Of a DNA stretch of 64,000 bases, positions 42,027 through 50,943 are shown one piece after another (position 1 is the stretch's first letter; the number at the start of each line of letters is the position of its first letter). Origin of the DNA: Cyanobacteria bacterium FACHB-63 (GTDB lineage: Bacteria; Cyanobacteriota; Cyanobacteriia; Leptolyngbyales; Leptolyngbyaceae); NCBI GenBank assembly GCA_014695255.1, contig JACJNX010000073.1, forward strand, positions 1 through 64,000, written 5' to 3'. The position numbers and the translations under genes are program-made. Under the pieces are notes generated by a model. It had not been told where the DNA came from, searched no databases, and was given only the letters and a program-made list of their open reading frames with translations.

Positions 42027-42875
42027 ATGGTCAACACACAGGGCTGCATCACACAGGCGCGATCGCTCTCTCAACCCTTCTCTTGCTCCGGAATTGGACT
42101 GCATACCGGCGACCTGACAACGGCGCGAGTCTTGCCCGCAGAACCCGGACGAGGGCGGTATTTCGTTAGAACCGATTTATCCGATGCGCCGGAGATTCCG
42201 GCTCGGATCGAATCAGTTCGAGAAACGATGCTTTCAACAGAGCTTGTGAATGGAGCAGCGAAAATTCGCACCGTTGAGCATTTACTAGCCGCGCTTGCGG
42301 GGCTGGGGATCAATGACGTGCGAATTGAAGTCGATGGGGCAGAAGTGCCCCTGCTTGATGGATCAGCTCGATCGTGGGCGGAAGCGATTATCCAAGCGGG
42401 AACGATCCCGCAGATGGCGCAGCCTTCACCGATCCCCCTTACTGAGCCTGTCTTTGTGCGGCAAGGGGATGCGTTTGTGGCAGCGCTTCCCGCCCTAGAA
42501 CTGCGGTTTTCTTATGGAATTGATTTTGAGCTGAGCGCGATCGGCAATCAGTGGCACAGTTGGCGATTTGATCCAGACACCTTTGCTGAGGAAATTGCGC
42601 CAGCGCGGACGTTTGGATTGGCTCATCAGATCGAACAGTTACGAGCAAATGGTTTAATAAAAGGCGGTTCGCTTGAAAATGCCTTAGTGTGTAGCGCTGA
42701 GGGATGGATTAATCCGCCATTGCGGTTTTCAAATGAACCAGCACGCCATAAACTTCTAGACTTAATAGGAGATCTCAGTTTACTGGGGACGTTTCCAACT
42801 GCTCACTTTTTAGCATACAAAGCGAGTCATGGGTTACATACTCAACTGGTGCGTCAACTGTCGAATCTCATTTAA
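42027..42875 (+). CDS. lpxC: UDP-3-O-acyl-N-acetylglucosamine deacetylase (LpxC)
   Basis: Zinc deacetylase, the committed step of lipid A synthesis. 282 residues. The zinc and catalytic motifs are visible: [14 protein letters not shown] (His) and [14 protein letters not shown] (His, Asp), with GSIGLHTG-like opening [11 protein letters not shown] and [13 protein letters not shown] immediately follows the Omp85 stop with no gap, so translation is probably coupled. The order Omp85-lpxC-fabZ-lpxA-lpxB is common in cyanobacteria. Confidence 0.95.
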   Translation: MVNTQGCITQARSLSQPFSCSGIGLHTGDLTTARVLPAEPGRGRYFVRTDLSDAPEIPARIESVRETMLSTELVNGAAKIRTVEHLLAALAGLGINDVRIEVDGAEVPLLDGSARSWAEAIIQAGTIPQMAQPSPIPLTEPVFVRQGDAFVAALPALELRFSYGIDFELSAIGNQWHSWRFDPDTFAEEIAPARTFGLAHQIEQLRANGLIKGGSLENALVCSAEGWINPPLRFSNEPARHKLLDLIGDLSLLGTFPTAHFLAYKASHGLHTQLVRQLSNLI

Positions 42876-42909
42876 GTCTGCCACTGTTTAGCTCTTTAAC
42901 CGGAACGCC

Positions 42910-43407
42910 ATGTCAACCTTGATTGAAACCCATACCGTCCCAACCGAGAATCCAAACGCTCAGCCCGCCATCAAGACTACCTTCTCTGTTGAAGAAATCC
43001 ATCAACTGCTGCCGCATCGCTATCCGTTTGCGCTCGTCGATCGCATCATCGATTACGTTCCAGCAAAAATGGCGATCGGGATTAAAAACGTCTCGTTTAA
43101 TGAGCCGCAGTTTCAGGGACATTTTCCGGGTCGTCCGATTATGCCGGGAGTGCTGATCGTCGAAGCAATGGCACAGGTGGGTGGAGTTGTTCTCACTCAA
43201 ATGGCGGATGTGCAAGGGGGACTATTCATGTTCGCTGGAATCGATGGAGTCAGATTCCGTCGTCCGGTTGTGCCAGGGGATCAACTGGTCATGACGGTGG
43301 AACTGCTCTCGGTGAAAGCACGTCGTTTTGGAAAGATGCGCGGTCGTGCTGAAGTTGACGGACAGCTTGCCTGTGAAGGTGATTTAATGTTTGCGCTCGT
43401 CGATTAA
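42910..43407 (+). CDS. fabZ: 3-hydroxyacyl-ACP dehydratase (FabZ)
   Basis: Hot-dog fold dehydratase of fatty-acid elongation that also sets the pool of 3-hydroxyacyl-ACP used by LpxA. 165 residues. [14 protein letters not shown] holds the catalytic His, and [19 protein letters not shown] holds the catalytic Glu in the central helix. It has an N-terminal extension of about 25 residues. It lies 34 bases after lpxC and 54 before lpxA in one operon. Confidence 0.96.
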   Translation: MSTLIETHTVPTENPNAQPAIKTTFSVEEIHQLLPHRYPFALVDRIIDYVPAKMAIGIKNVSFNEPQFQGHFPGRPIMPGVLIVEAMAQVGGVVLTQMADVQGGLFMFAGIDGVRFRRPVVPGDQLVMTVELLSVKARRFGKMRGRAEVDGQLACEGDLMFALVD

Positions 43408-43461
43408 GGACAGCCTCATTGCGCTGATTCCCCCTTCTTTTTGTCCCTCTACCCTCTATCT

Positions 43462-44271
43462 ATGACCACTACCTTGATTCACCCGACTGCTGTGATTCAC
43501 CCGAATGCTCAACTTCATCCAACCGTCCAAGTTGGTGCATATGCGGTGATTGGAGAGCATGTCAAAATCGGAGCGGGATCAGTTGTCGGGCATCATGTGG
43601 TGATCGAGGGTTGGACGGAAATTGGAGAGCGCAATCAGATTTTTCCGGGAGCGGCGATCGGGCTGGAGCCACAGGATCTGAAATACGATGGCTCACTCGG
43701 TTTGCTGCGGATTGGCAATGGCAATCAGATTCGCGAGTTTGTCACGATTCATCGCCCGACCTTTGCCGATCGCATCACGCTGATTGGTAACGGCAATTTG
43801 CTAATGGCGTATGTGCATGTCGGGCATGAGTGCGTGATCGAAGATCAGGTGATTATCGCCAATTCGGTACAGATGGCGGGTCATGTACATATTGAATCAA
43901 AAGCGCGATTGAGCGGCGTTTTAGGAATTCATCAGTTTGTCTGGATCGGGCGACACGCCATGATCGGGGGAATGAGTCGGATCGATCGTGATGTGCCGCC
44001 GTTTGTGATTGTCGAGGGCAATCCTTCGCGGATTCGGGCGTTTCATCAGATTGGATTGCAGCGATCGGGCTTTTCGACAGAAGAGATTAATTTGCTGAAA
44101 AAAGCCTATCGAACCGTGTTTCGGTCTGGTTTGCCGATGAATCAGGGGTTAGAGCAATTAGACCTGCTGCCTGAAAACGAGCATATTCAACATTTGCAGC
44201 AGTTTATTCAGCTCTCTTTATCCCCCGGACGTAGAGGACTGACACCGAGCGCAGCGGTAAGAAGCTCATGA
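43462..44271 (+). CDS. lpxA: Acyl-ACP-UDP-N-acetylglucosamine O-acyltransferase (LpxA)
   Basis: First enzyme of lipid A synthesis. 269 residues from ATG 43462; an upstream TTG at 43441 is less likely. A left-handed beta helix of hexapeptide repeats runs from IHPTAVIHPNAQLHPTVQVG through IGAGSVVGHHVVIEGW. The catalytic His lies in the LMAYVHVGHECVIED segment, and the helical C-terminal part contains IGLQRSGFS. Overlaps lpxB by four bases (ATGA). Confidence 0.96.
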   Translation: MTTTLIHPTAVIHPNAQLHPTVQVGAYAVIGEHVKIGAGSVVGHHVVIEGWTEIGERNQIFPGAAIGLEPQDLKYDGSLGLLRIGNGNQIREFVTIHRPTFADRITLIGNGNLLMAYVHVGHECVIEDQVIIANSVQMAGHVHIESKARLSGVLGIHQFVWIGRHAMIGGMSRIDRDVPPFVIVEGNPSRIRAFHQIGLQRSGFSTEEINLLKKAYRTVFRSGLPMNQGLEQLDLLPENEHIQHLQQFIQLSLSPGRRGLTPSAAVRSS

Positions 44272-45461
44272 AGAAGCGGATTTTTATCAGTACTGGTGAA
44301 GTGTCCGGCGATCTGCAAGGGGCGCTGCTGGTGAGAGCGCTGTATGCTCAAGCGGAACAACTGGGTGCAGAAATTGAGGTGTTGGCGCTGGGCGGGGTTC
44401 GGATGGAAGCCGCAGGCGCGAAATTGCTCGGCAATACCACTGAAATCGGTTCGGTTGGAATTATCGAAGGATTACCGTATTTGTTGCCGACCTTGAGCGT
44501 TCAACGTCGCGCTAAGCAGTATCTCTGCGAGAATCCGCCTGATTTTGCGTTGATGATTGATTACAGCGATCCGAATATCAGCATTGGGTTACACATTCGC
44601 AAATATTTGCCCGATGTGCCAACCGCTTACTTTATCGCACCGCAAGAATGGGTTTTGCGAATTAACGAGAAAAAAACGCAGTGGATTGTGCAGATTAGTG
44701 ATTGCATCTATTCGATCTTTCCCGCTGAGGCAACTTATTACAGATCAAAGGGCGCGAATGCTACCTTCGTCGGACATCCCTTAATTGATCGCATGAGCAA
44801 CGCACCCGATCGCTCCACTACTCGATCGCAATTAGGAATTGCCCCAGATCAAACTGCGATCGTGCTGCTTCCGGCATCGCGCCAGCAGGAAATCAAATAC
44901 ATGATGCCTGTGATTTTTAAAGCAGCGCAGCAGATTCAAGCCAAAATTCCTGATGTGCGGTTTTTGGTTCCACTATCGTTAGAAAAATATCGATCGCAGA
45001 TTATTCAAGGCATTAAAGACTATCAATTGCAAGCTGAAATTGTCGAAGGTTCACCGTTAAATGCGATCGCTGCCGCAGATCTCGCAATTGCAAAATCTGG
45101 AACGGTCAATCTTGAAATCGCCTTGCTCAACGTGCCGCAGGTCGTGATGTATCGCTTATCTCCGTTTACGTATTGGGTGGCAAAGCACATTCTTAAACTC
45201 AAGTTACCGTTTGCTTCGCCGCCAAACTTAGTCAACATGAAAGCGATCGTGCCCGAATTTATTCAAGATGCTGCCACGTCTGAGAATTTAACGCAGTCGG
45301 CACTAGCGTTGCTCAATTCTGAACATCGAGCGAAAACGATTGCAGACTATCAAGAGATGCGAGAGGCTTTAGGAGGAGAAGGAGCGTGTGAGCGAGTCGC
45401 GCGATCGATTTTGGCGCGGTTAGGATTTTGTGAAGCTCCGGAATTTCAAACTTTCGTATGA
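44268..45461 (+). CDS. lpxB: Lipid-A-disaccharide synthase (LpxB)
   Basis: GT19 glycosyltransferase that joins UDP-diacylglucosamine and lipid X. 397 residues. The start RIFISTGEVSGDLQGA is the LpxB signature. FVGHPLID, LLPASRQQEIKYMMP and AKSGTVNLEIALLNVPQVVMYR are the later conserved blocks. Last lipid A gene of the operon; the cluster stops at the disaccharide step, as expected where Kdo-lipid A genes lie elsewhere or are absent. Confidence 0.96.
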   Translation: MKKRIFISTGEVSGDLQGALLVRALYAQAEQLGAEIEVLALGGVRMEAAGAKLLGNTTEIGSVGIIEGLPYLLPTLSVQRRAKQYLCENPPDFALMIDYSDPNISIGLHIRKYLPDVPTAYFIAPQEWVLRINEKKTQWIVQISDCIYSIFPAEATYYRSKGANATFVGHPLIDRMSNAPDRSTTRSQLGIAPDQTAIVLLPASRQQEIKYMMPVIFKAAQQIQAKIPDVRFLVPLSLEKYRSQIIQGIKDYQLQAEIVEGSPLNAIAAADLAIAKSGTVNLEIALLNVPQVVMYRLSPFTYWVAKHILKLKLPFASPPNLVNMKAIVPEFIQDAATSENLTQSALALLNSEHRAKTIADYQEMREALGGEGACERVARSILARLGFCEAPEFQTFV

Positions 45462-45519
45462 AGTTCACCAGGAAAACCCGTGCGATCGCATAGACTCAGA
45501 ATGGAGCATCGTTCGAGCC

Positions 45520-46197
45520 ATGTATACCTACGCTTTCTTCAAAACGCCATCTACGCCGTTACAACTGAGTGCAGGAATTGACGGAGATTTAGAAGTCATT
45601 GAAACGAGTGTTTTAGCAGCCTTGGTGGAACCAGAGTTAGAGTTTGAAGCAGTGCAGAACGATGATAATCAATTGGTGCAAGCCGTTCTCGCGCACGATC
45701 GCGTGATTTGCGATTTGTTTTGGCAAATCACGATTTTACCGCTTCGGTTTGGAACACAGTTTCTATCTCGCGATCATCTGATTGCTCATCTGAACGAAAA
45801 CCGCAACAAGTATTTAGACAAGCTGAATCAGCTAGAAGGAAAGGCAGAATATCGGCTGAAACTCACCCCGATCGAGCTTGAGTTGCCGAGCAACCCAGAG
45901 ATGAATGGCAGCCTGAAAGGGCGGGATTACTTTCAAGCAAAAAAGCAGCAGTATCAAGCGCATCTTGATCAAAAAGACCAGCAACAGCAGGAATTTCAGC
46001 AGATTTTGGCAGAAATCGAACAGGTCTATCCGGATGCCAAACTCAAGGCAGGTTCAGATGGGGTTGAGAAGCTGTATTTATTAATTAATAAGCAGGATGA
46101 GATGTCGCTTTATCAATATCTGAGTAAATGGCAAAATCAATATCCACAATGGGAATTAGGACTAGGAGAAGCATTACCGCCGTATCATTTTGTGTAA
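45520..46197 (+). CDS. GvpL/GvpF-family gas vesicle protein, solitary
   Basis: 225 residues from ATG 45520 (MYTYAFFKTP, the usual opening); the frame is open upstream into lpxB. It has the two-domain GvpF/L layout: an N-terminal ferredoxin-like part ending VICDLFWQITILPLRFGTQF, with the conserved LPLRFG, a helical Gln-rich middle (YQAHLDQKDQQQQEFQQILA), and a C-terminal YLLINKQDEMSLYQYLSKWQ. In gas vesicle clusters GvpF/L is a minor structural or nucleating protein. No gvpA, gvpN or other gvp gene is in the window, so another role is possible. It begins 59 bases after lpxB. Confidence 0.8.
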   Translation: MYTYAFFKTPSTPLQLSAGIDGDLEVIETSVLAALVEPELEFEAVQNDDNQLVQAVLAHDRVICDLFWQITILPLRFGTQFLSRDHLIAHLNENRNKYLDKLNQLEGKAEYRLKLTPIELELPSNPEMNGSLKGRDYFQAKKQQYQAHLDQKDQQQQEFQQILAEIEQVYPDAKLKAGSDGVEKLYLLINKQDEMSLYQYLSKWQNQYPQWELGLGEALPPYHFV

Positions 46198-46199
46198 TA

Positions 46200-46550
46200 C
46201 TATCGGCGCGATAAAGCCAATCCGAAACTCAATACAAGTAGAATCACTAAAGCAATCCATCCTGCATTTCGTCGTGCCCAAGCAGCCGGAGTCATCTCAT
46301 ACCGGGATGGAGTGCTAACGATCGGCACGGTGGCGTTGTGGTACATCGTGCATTCCCAAGCATCAGGACGCTGCGGATAGTTGCAGGTGTCATCCGCATC
46401 ATAAATACAGGTTTTGCAGAGGGGTTCAGTTCCGGTAGCGCGATGCAGTACGATGCCGGGATGACCATGTGCTTTGAGCGAGGTGCGACAGCGAGGACAA
46501 GCGATCGCATCGGATCGAACGGATTGACCGCAGCGAGGACAGTTAATCAT
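46200..46550 (-). CDS. Zinc-ribbon protein with C-terminal membrane anchor
   Basis: 116 residues. The N-terminus is a zinc ribbon (INCPRCGQSVRSDAIACPRC: two CxxC pairs). A second Cys group follows in the middle (LCKTCIYDADDTCNYPQRP). One C-terminal membrane span (GWIALVILLVLSFGLALS) anchors it. Function unknown; such proteins are common in cyanobacteria. It follows the TIGR03792-type gene on the same strand by 12 bases and is probably in one unit with it. Confidence 0.75.
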   Translation of the reverse strand: MINCPRCGQSVRSDAIACPRCRTSLKAHGHPGIVLHRATGTEPLCKTCIYDADDTCNYPQRPDAWECTMYHNATVPIVSTPSRYEMTPAAWARRNAGWIALVILLVLSFGLALSRR

Positions 46551-46562
46551 AGGTGCGTCGCT

Positions 46563-46880
46563 TTATTTCACGGAGGGTTCGCTAAATTTGCGGACTTGAT
46601 ATTCGCCTTCTTCAGCAAACGGGAAGGATTGTCCCATTGCTGCTGTGAATCGTCGGTCAGTCTCTTCGAGAACCGAGGCGGGAATGCCTTTCCAAGCGTC
46701 TTTGGTTTCCCAGTAAATTACCATAATCAAGTCGGTATCATCTTTGGGATTAAACCAAATTTCCTTACCGACATAGCCTGGATATTTTGATAAAGTTTCT
46801 GTCCAAATCTCAGCATCTTTTTGAATATAAGTTTCACGCAACTCTAGCGGAACTTTAACTTTCAGCCATTCGATAACCAT
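46563..46880 (-). CDS. TIGR03792-type small protein (ABM-like fold)
   Basis: 105 residues. Opening VIEWLKVKVPLELRETYIQK and the middle PGYVGKEIWFNPKDDTDLIM fit the cyanobacterial TIGR03792 family, which has the fold of antibiotic-biosynthesis monooxygenase domains (dimeric ferredoxin-like). No enzymatic activity is established. First gene of a two-gene minus-strand unit with the zinc-ribbon gene. Confidence 0.75.
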   Translation of the reverse strand: MVIEWLKVKVPLELRETYIQKDAEIWTETLSKYPGYVGKEIWFNPKDDTDLIMVIYWETKDAWKGIPASVLEETDRRFTAAMGQSFPFAEEGEYQVRKFSEPSVK

Positions 46881-46955
46881 ACTTTCTATCTGTAGAGGAA
46901 TGACACCACGATCGTAAACTCATTAATTTAGAGTCTAACGCTTCGGGCATTGCTT

Positions 46956-47804
46956 ATGTTGACTCATCTTAGCAAGCAGTGGAAAACTGAGCTAACAGAT
47001 TTAGTTCGGGGCGCATCGGGTGGTTTTTTGCTTGGAATTCCATTGCTCTACACAATGGAGGTCTGGTGGATTGGTTCCTATATCAGTCCATTCAGAATGC
47101 TATTTGCTTTAGTATTGACATTCTTAATTGTATTGCTATTAAATCAGACTTCGGGATTTCGCCACGGCAAGGATATCAGCGCGATCGATGCTGTGAAAGA
47201 TACGATCGAAGCCTTAGCGATCGGTTTAGTGTGTAGTGGTGCAACCTTAGTATTACTGCGAGAAATCAGATTCGATGCGCCGTTAATTGAGGTAGTGGGT
47301 AAATTGATTTACGAAAGCGTCCCCTTTACATTCGGTGTGGCGTTGGCGAATCAGTTTTTAGGGAAAGATCAATCGCGATCGGGCGATGATTCTCCTGCCC
47401 GTCAAGGTAATGCAACGTTGTCGGATATTTCAGCAACTTTAATCGGTGCGCTTGTGATTGCATTTAACATTGCTCCAACGGATGAAATTCCAATGTTGGC
47501 ATCGGCGGTGACAGGTGGATGGTTGCTTGCAATGATTGCAGCATCTTTGTTGGTGTCGTATTGTATTGTGTTTGCGGCAGGCTTTACGAATCAATCTCAG
47601 CGCTATCAGCATAAGGGTGTGTTTCAGCGTCCTTGGGGTGAAACGATCGCAGCCTATTTAGTCTCCTTGTTTGCTGCAATGCTGATGTTAGTATTCTTTC
47701 AAAAGCTGCAATTTGATGATCCGTGGCAGTTGTGGCTAAGATGCACGGTTTTACTCGGATTGCCTGCGGCGGTCGGGGGTGCAGCAGGACGATTAGCAGC
47801 TTAG
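46956..47804 (+). CDS. TIGR02587-type integral membrane protein
   Basis: 282 residues with about seven or eight membrane helices; ATG at 46956. It begins KTELTDLVRGASGGFLLGIP and contains LLYTMEVWWIGSYISP and the FNIAPTDEIPMLA loop, the features of the TIGR02587 family found next to TIGR02588 genes. Function unknown. The TIGR02588-type gene follows after 9 bases, confirming the usual pair. Confidence 0.8.
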   Translation: MLTHLSKQWKTELTDLVRGASGGFLLGIPLLYTMEVWWIGSYISPFRMLFALVLTFLIVLLLNQTSGFRHGKDISAIDAVKDTIEALAIGLVCSGATLVLLREIRFDAPLIEVVGKLIYESVPFTFGVALANQFLGKDQSRSGDDSPARQGNATLSDISATLIGALVIAFNIAPTDEIPMLASAVTGGWLLAMIAASLLVSYCIVFAAGFTNQSQRYQHKGVFQRPWGETIAAYLVSLFAAMLMLVFFQKLQFDDPWQLWLRCTVLLGLPAAVGGAAGRLAA

Positions 47805-47813
47805 GAGAAAAGA

Positions 47814-48206
47814 ATGACACAAGCAAAACGAGAAAGTCGATCGCCTGCTGAATGGATCACGTTCGGGATTGCGAGCAGCATTTTAGGCACGATCGTTGGA
47901 TTGGTAATTTATGTGTGGGTTAGCGATCGCTATGAACCTGCTGCCATTTCGGTTGAGCAGCGCGAGATTCGCAACACGGATGGAAAGTTCTATGTCCCGT
48001 TTGAAGTGACGAATACGGGCGGTGAAACTGTAGAATCAGTGCAAGTGATTGCAGAGTTAAAGACGGGCGATCGTGTTTTAGAATCTGGCGATCAGCAGAT
48101 TGATTTCTTATCGAGAGGTGAGAAGGAAGAAGGTGCATTTGTGTTTCAGCGCGATCCGCGTCAGGGTCAGTTAGTTGTCCGAGTCGCAAGCTATAAAATT
48201 CCGTGA
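47814..48206 (+). CDS. TIGR02588-type membrane-anchored protein
   Basis: 130 residues. An N-terminal membrane span (ITFGIASSILGTIVGLVIYV, about 15-34) is followed by a beta-sandwich-like exported part (FYVPFEVTNTGGETVESVQV). This is the usual partner of TIGR02587 proteins, and the pair probably forms a membrane complex of unknown role. Good ribosome site (GGAGAA). Its stop overlaps the mobA start (TGATG). Confidence 0.8.
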   Translation: MTQAKRESRSPAEWITFGIASSILGTIVGLVIYVWVSDRYEPAAISVEQREIRNTDGKFYVPFEVTNTGGETVESVQVIAELKTGDRVLESGDQQIDFLSRGEKEEGAFVFQRDPRQGQLVVRVASYKIP

Positions 48207-48766
48207 TGAATCATTCTCTCAGTGCGATCGTTCTTGCAGGCGGTAAAAGCTCCCGCATGGGACGCGATAAAGCGTTGATTGAGGTAGATGGCGTTCCATT
48301 GTTAAAACGAACTTGTGATGCAGCAAGGCACTGTACTGATTTGATTTATGTCGTGACTTCTTGGTGCTATCGTTATCAATCGATTGTTTCAGAGGTGCAG
48401 TGGATTCAAGAAACAAGCCCACGATCGCCTCTGATTGCCTTTTCTGAGGCTCTAACACAAGTTTCAACTGACTGGGTGTTACTGCTGGCTTGTGACCTAC
48501 CTCGATTAGAAGGTGAATTACTCAAGGAATGCACAACACAACTCGCTGATGTGCCGATTGTGGTCGCGAGAAGTCAGGAAGGATGGGAGCCTTTGTGTGG
48601 GTTTTATCACCGAGATCGACTCTCCAGCTTGCAGAGCTACATTGCGGGGGGAAAGCGATCATTTCAGGAGTGGCTCGATTCTGAAACGGTACAGGAATTG
48701 CAGATTCGCGATCGACAAATGCTTTTGAACTGCAATACTCCAGACGACCTCAAATCAATTGAGTAA
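48206..48766 (+). CDS. mobA: Molybdenum cofactor guanylyltransferase (MobA)
   Basis: Transfers GMP to molybdopterin to give the bis-MGD cofactor. 186 residues. The nucleotide-binding signature AIVLAGGKSSRMGRDKALIE is complete, followed by WVLLLACDLPRLEGELL (metal-binding Asp) and EPLCGFYHRD. ATG 48206 overlaps the previous stop by one base; a GTG one codon earlier is also in frame. It converges with the lipoate ligase-like gene, overlapping by 17 bases. No nitrate reductase or moa gene lies in view. Confidence 0.92.
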   Translation: MNHSLSAIVLAGGKSSRMGRDKALIEVDGVPLLKRTCDAARHCTDLIYVVTSWCYRYQSIVSEVQWIQETSPRSPLIAFSEALTQVSTDWVLLLACDLPRLEGELLKECTTQLADVPIVVARSQEGWEPLCGFYHRDRLSSLQSYIAGGKRSFQEWLDSETVQELQIRDRQMLLNCNTPDDLKSIE

Positions 48767-49457
48767 TTTCGTGCCATTCCAATTCTGTTAAAGGTTGAAT
48801 TGCAAAATCAATTTCAAAACAGTCTCTTGCGGCATTGACTAATGTATCTGCGATCGTCTCGATCGAGGCTGTTAACTCCAATAACGTTAACGGTTGACCG
48901 AACACTTGCTCGAACAATTCCATATCTGTTTGAATCTGCATTGATCCATGCTGCAAAATTGCATCATCCCGTCGCAACTGAGCACTTCCAATCAGTTTAA
49001 TCCCGTCAAGTGTGGTCAAATCTGCACTTGTCGCAGTTCCAAAACAATTGGGATTATGAATATATCCCCGTCCTGCATCCCCGTACTGTAGCTGAATTCC
49101 TAACCGCTTCCATCCCTCAATCAGAAACTCACAAATTGCTTGATATGCCTGCATTCGCTTTTGTCCCAAACCAGACGTAATCACAGCATAAGTCAGATCG
49201 CCCTGATGCAAAACGGCTCGACCTCCGCTTGGACGGCGCACCAGGTCGATCGCACCTCCATTCCAGGTCAAAGTCTTCCAGCCATCAGGATAATGGCGTT
49301 GATGATAGCCGAGTGAAATAGCAGCAGGCGACCAAGTATAAAAGCGCAAAGTGGGTGGATGTCGGTGCAATCGATGCTGTTCTAGCAACCAGGTATCGAT
49401 CGCCATTTGCAATTGTCCAGGAGCTTGAATTATGGGAATCAACCGCCACTCATTCAT
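48750..49457 (-). CDS. Lipoate-protein ligase A family protein
   Basis: 235 residues. Members of this family attach lipoyl or octanoyl groups to carrier lysines (pyruvate dehydrogenase E2, GcvH). The core motif RRPSGGRAVLHQGDLTYAVI contains the RRxSGGGxV-type lipoyl-AMP site with one Gly replaced by Arg, as in many LipM/LplA-like members. IGSAQLRRDDAILQHGSMQI holds the usual Lys/Gln-His region, here with Ala-Gln where Lys is common. It may act as an octanoyltransferase rather than a ligase. Transcribed alone. Confidence 0.85.
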   Translation of the reverse strand: MNEWRLIPIIQAPGQLQMAIDTWLLEQHRLHRHPPTLRFYTWSPAAISLGYHQRHYPDGWKTLTWNGGAIDLVRRPSGGRAVLHQGDLTYAVITSGLGQKRMQAYQAICEFLIEGWKRLGIQLQYGDAGRGYIHNPNCFGTATSADLTTLDGIKLIGSAQLRRDDAILQHGSMQIQTDMELFEQVFGQPLTLLELTASIETIADTLVNAARDCFEIDFAIQPLTELEWHEITQLI

Positions 49458-49664
49458 CTAATCAAAATCAGTTTCAAGCTTCTTCTTTTTCCATTGTAGC
49501 AGTGATAAAAGCCTGTAGAGAAAATAGGCTCGAATCGTCTAAGCGCAGCTTTAAGAACCAACATCTGTTAAAAGGCAACTGTATCGTATCTATCTTTTGC
49601 GAGGTTAAGCGATCGAATCCGACAACTACCGTGAATACATTCACACATATTTTGTAGGAGCTTT

Positions 49665-50138
49665 ATGTCTTACGCAATTGACTCTCAAAGCGAAAATACT
49701 AAGCGTGCGTTATCAATGTTCCAACGCTACGACATCGACACTCAGCTTGCATTACTGTGGTATGGCTATCTGGACATCAAAGATGAGCTAACACCTGCTC
49801 CGCCTGCAACTGCAGATAACCTTGCTCATATCCTTTATGGTGAAATCAAAGCTCTTCCCCAAGAACAGCAACTGCAAGCACAACGCGATATTCTCAGCGG
49901 CGCAGACAGCCAATTTGGAAAGACTTATAGCGCAATGAGCAACAGTGCGCGAATTGAAGTCTGGCTGCTTTTAGGACAGGGTATGGAAAGTGGCGAGATC
50001 ATTAACGTTCCTTCAGACTACAAACTGCCAGAACAAACCCACGAATTTAGCGATTTTATTTCTGGGCTGAGCTTTGAAGAACGAGTCGGATTCATGCAAG
50101 CCGCAGTACAACGCATGGGTACAACATCGAAAGCATAA
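49665..50138 (+). CDS. Helical carotenoid protein (OCP N-terminal domain homologue)
   Basis: 157 residues with AGGAG before the ATG. The protein consists only of the all-helical carotenoid-binding domain of orange carotenoid protein, without the NTF2-like regulatory domain. It starts with NTKRALSMFQRYDIDTQLAL, then LLWYGYLDIKDELTPAPP, ARIEVWLLLGQGMESG and FEERVGFMQAAVQRMG. Such helical carotenoid proteins hold one carotenoid and act as constitutive quenchers of singlet oxygen or phycobilisome energy, depending on clade. The clade cannot be told here. A strong terminator follows; a separate C-terminal homologue gene was not seen. Confidence 0.93.
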   Translation: MSYAIDSQSENTKRALSMFQRYDIDTQLALLWYGYLDIKDELTPAPPATADNLAHILYGEIKALPQEQQLQAQRDILSGADSQFGKTYSAMSNSARIEVWLLLGQGMESGEIINVPSDYKLPEQTHEFSDFISGLSFEERVGFMQAAVQRMGTTSKA

Positions 50139-50153
50139 TTTTTAGATGCTGTG

Positions 50154-50186
50154 AAACTCCAAGAGCTTAGAACTCTTGGAGTTTTT
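50154..50186 (+). terminator. Perfect 12-bp hairpin terminator
   Basis: AAACTCCAAGAG (50154-50165) pairs with CTCTTGGAGTTT (50173-50184) around a 7-base loop, followed by a T-run (TTTTTG). It ends the helical carotenoid protein transcript. Confidence 0.92.
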
Positions 50187-50223
50187 GTGTTTAAGTTTTT
50201 TGTTCCTGAAGTTTTTGTCAGAG

Positions 50224-50712
50224 TTAAGCGCTGCCAAACTCTGCTTGTAAAGCATCATCCTTTTCGTCTGCGATCGTCGCCACCAGCGTAATTAATCGAG
50301 AAATCTCGCCCGGCGATAAGTCTGCGACCGTGCGCGAAGAAACCACTGCGATTTCACCGTTAAAGATCGCAAAGTGCGCTTCTAGCGTCGTTAACCAATT
50401 CATCTCCAGTAATTTGCGCATTAATTGCGGCTCATTCTGCACAGGCAGCTTTAGAACGCTCGCCCACACGGTCAACGTATCTCCCTCAGTTGTACCAGTC
50501 AACTGCACAAAGGTTTCTACACTGCCATATTTGAACTTCCAAACATAGCCACCTTCACCTTTGGTGTGGCTAACCATTGCGCTATCGGTCTGATCTAAGC
50601 TGCTGATCACCGTTTCGATCACTTGAATCAGGTCAACGCTGGCGATCGCTTCGTGACCCAGCGCGGCTGTGTTGGCATCAGAAGTTTCTAAAGTTTGTTG
50701 ATAGTTCGTCAT
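50224..50712 (-). CDS. YbjN-domain protein
   Basis: 162 residues from ATG 50712 (MTNYQQTLETSDANTAAL); the frame extends 22 codons upstream without a better site. The body has the YbjN/CesT-like chaperone-type fold pattern: GYVWKFKYGSVETFVQLTG, then WASVLKLPVQNEPQLMRKLL and LTTLEAHFAIFNGEIAVVS. YbjN proteins affect stress survival and motility in Enterobacteria; their biochemical role is unclear. Convergent with the carotenoid protein gene. Confidence 0.75.
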   Translation of the reverse strand: MTNYQQTLETSDANTAALGHEAIASVDLIQVIETVISSLDQTDSAMVSHTKGEGGYVWKFKYGSVETFVQLTGTTEGDTLTVWASVLKLPVQNEPQLMRKLLEMNWLTTLEAHFAIFNGEIAVVSSRTVADLSPGEISRLITLVATIADEKDDALQAEFGSA

Positions 50713-50943
50713 ACAGTCGCTCGTAAAAATCGGCTGGTTGTGTCTACGGTAGCGCCATCTGCCCTTGTTTACCTCCACCTTGGGGATTTCTTCACTTTTA
50801 CTACAAAAATTCGGAACAGCGATCGATTTGTCTTCCTACTTTCGATAGACGCAGATCAAAGTTACGAATGTCTCACATGATGGATGAAGAATTCCACTCG
50901 ATCGCGGAATAGTTGGGGAGTCCCAATGTATAGGAGAAGAATT

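Noticed and set aside
45520-46197. Gas vesicle cluster
   Set aside because: Only one gvpF/L-like gene is present and no structural gvpA.
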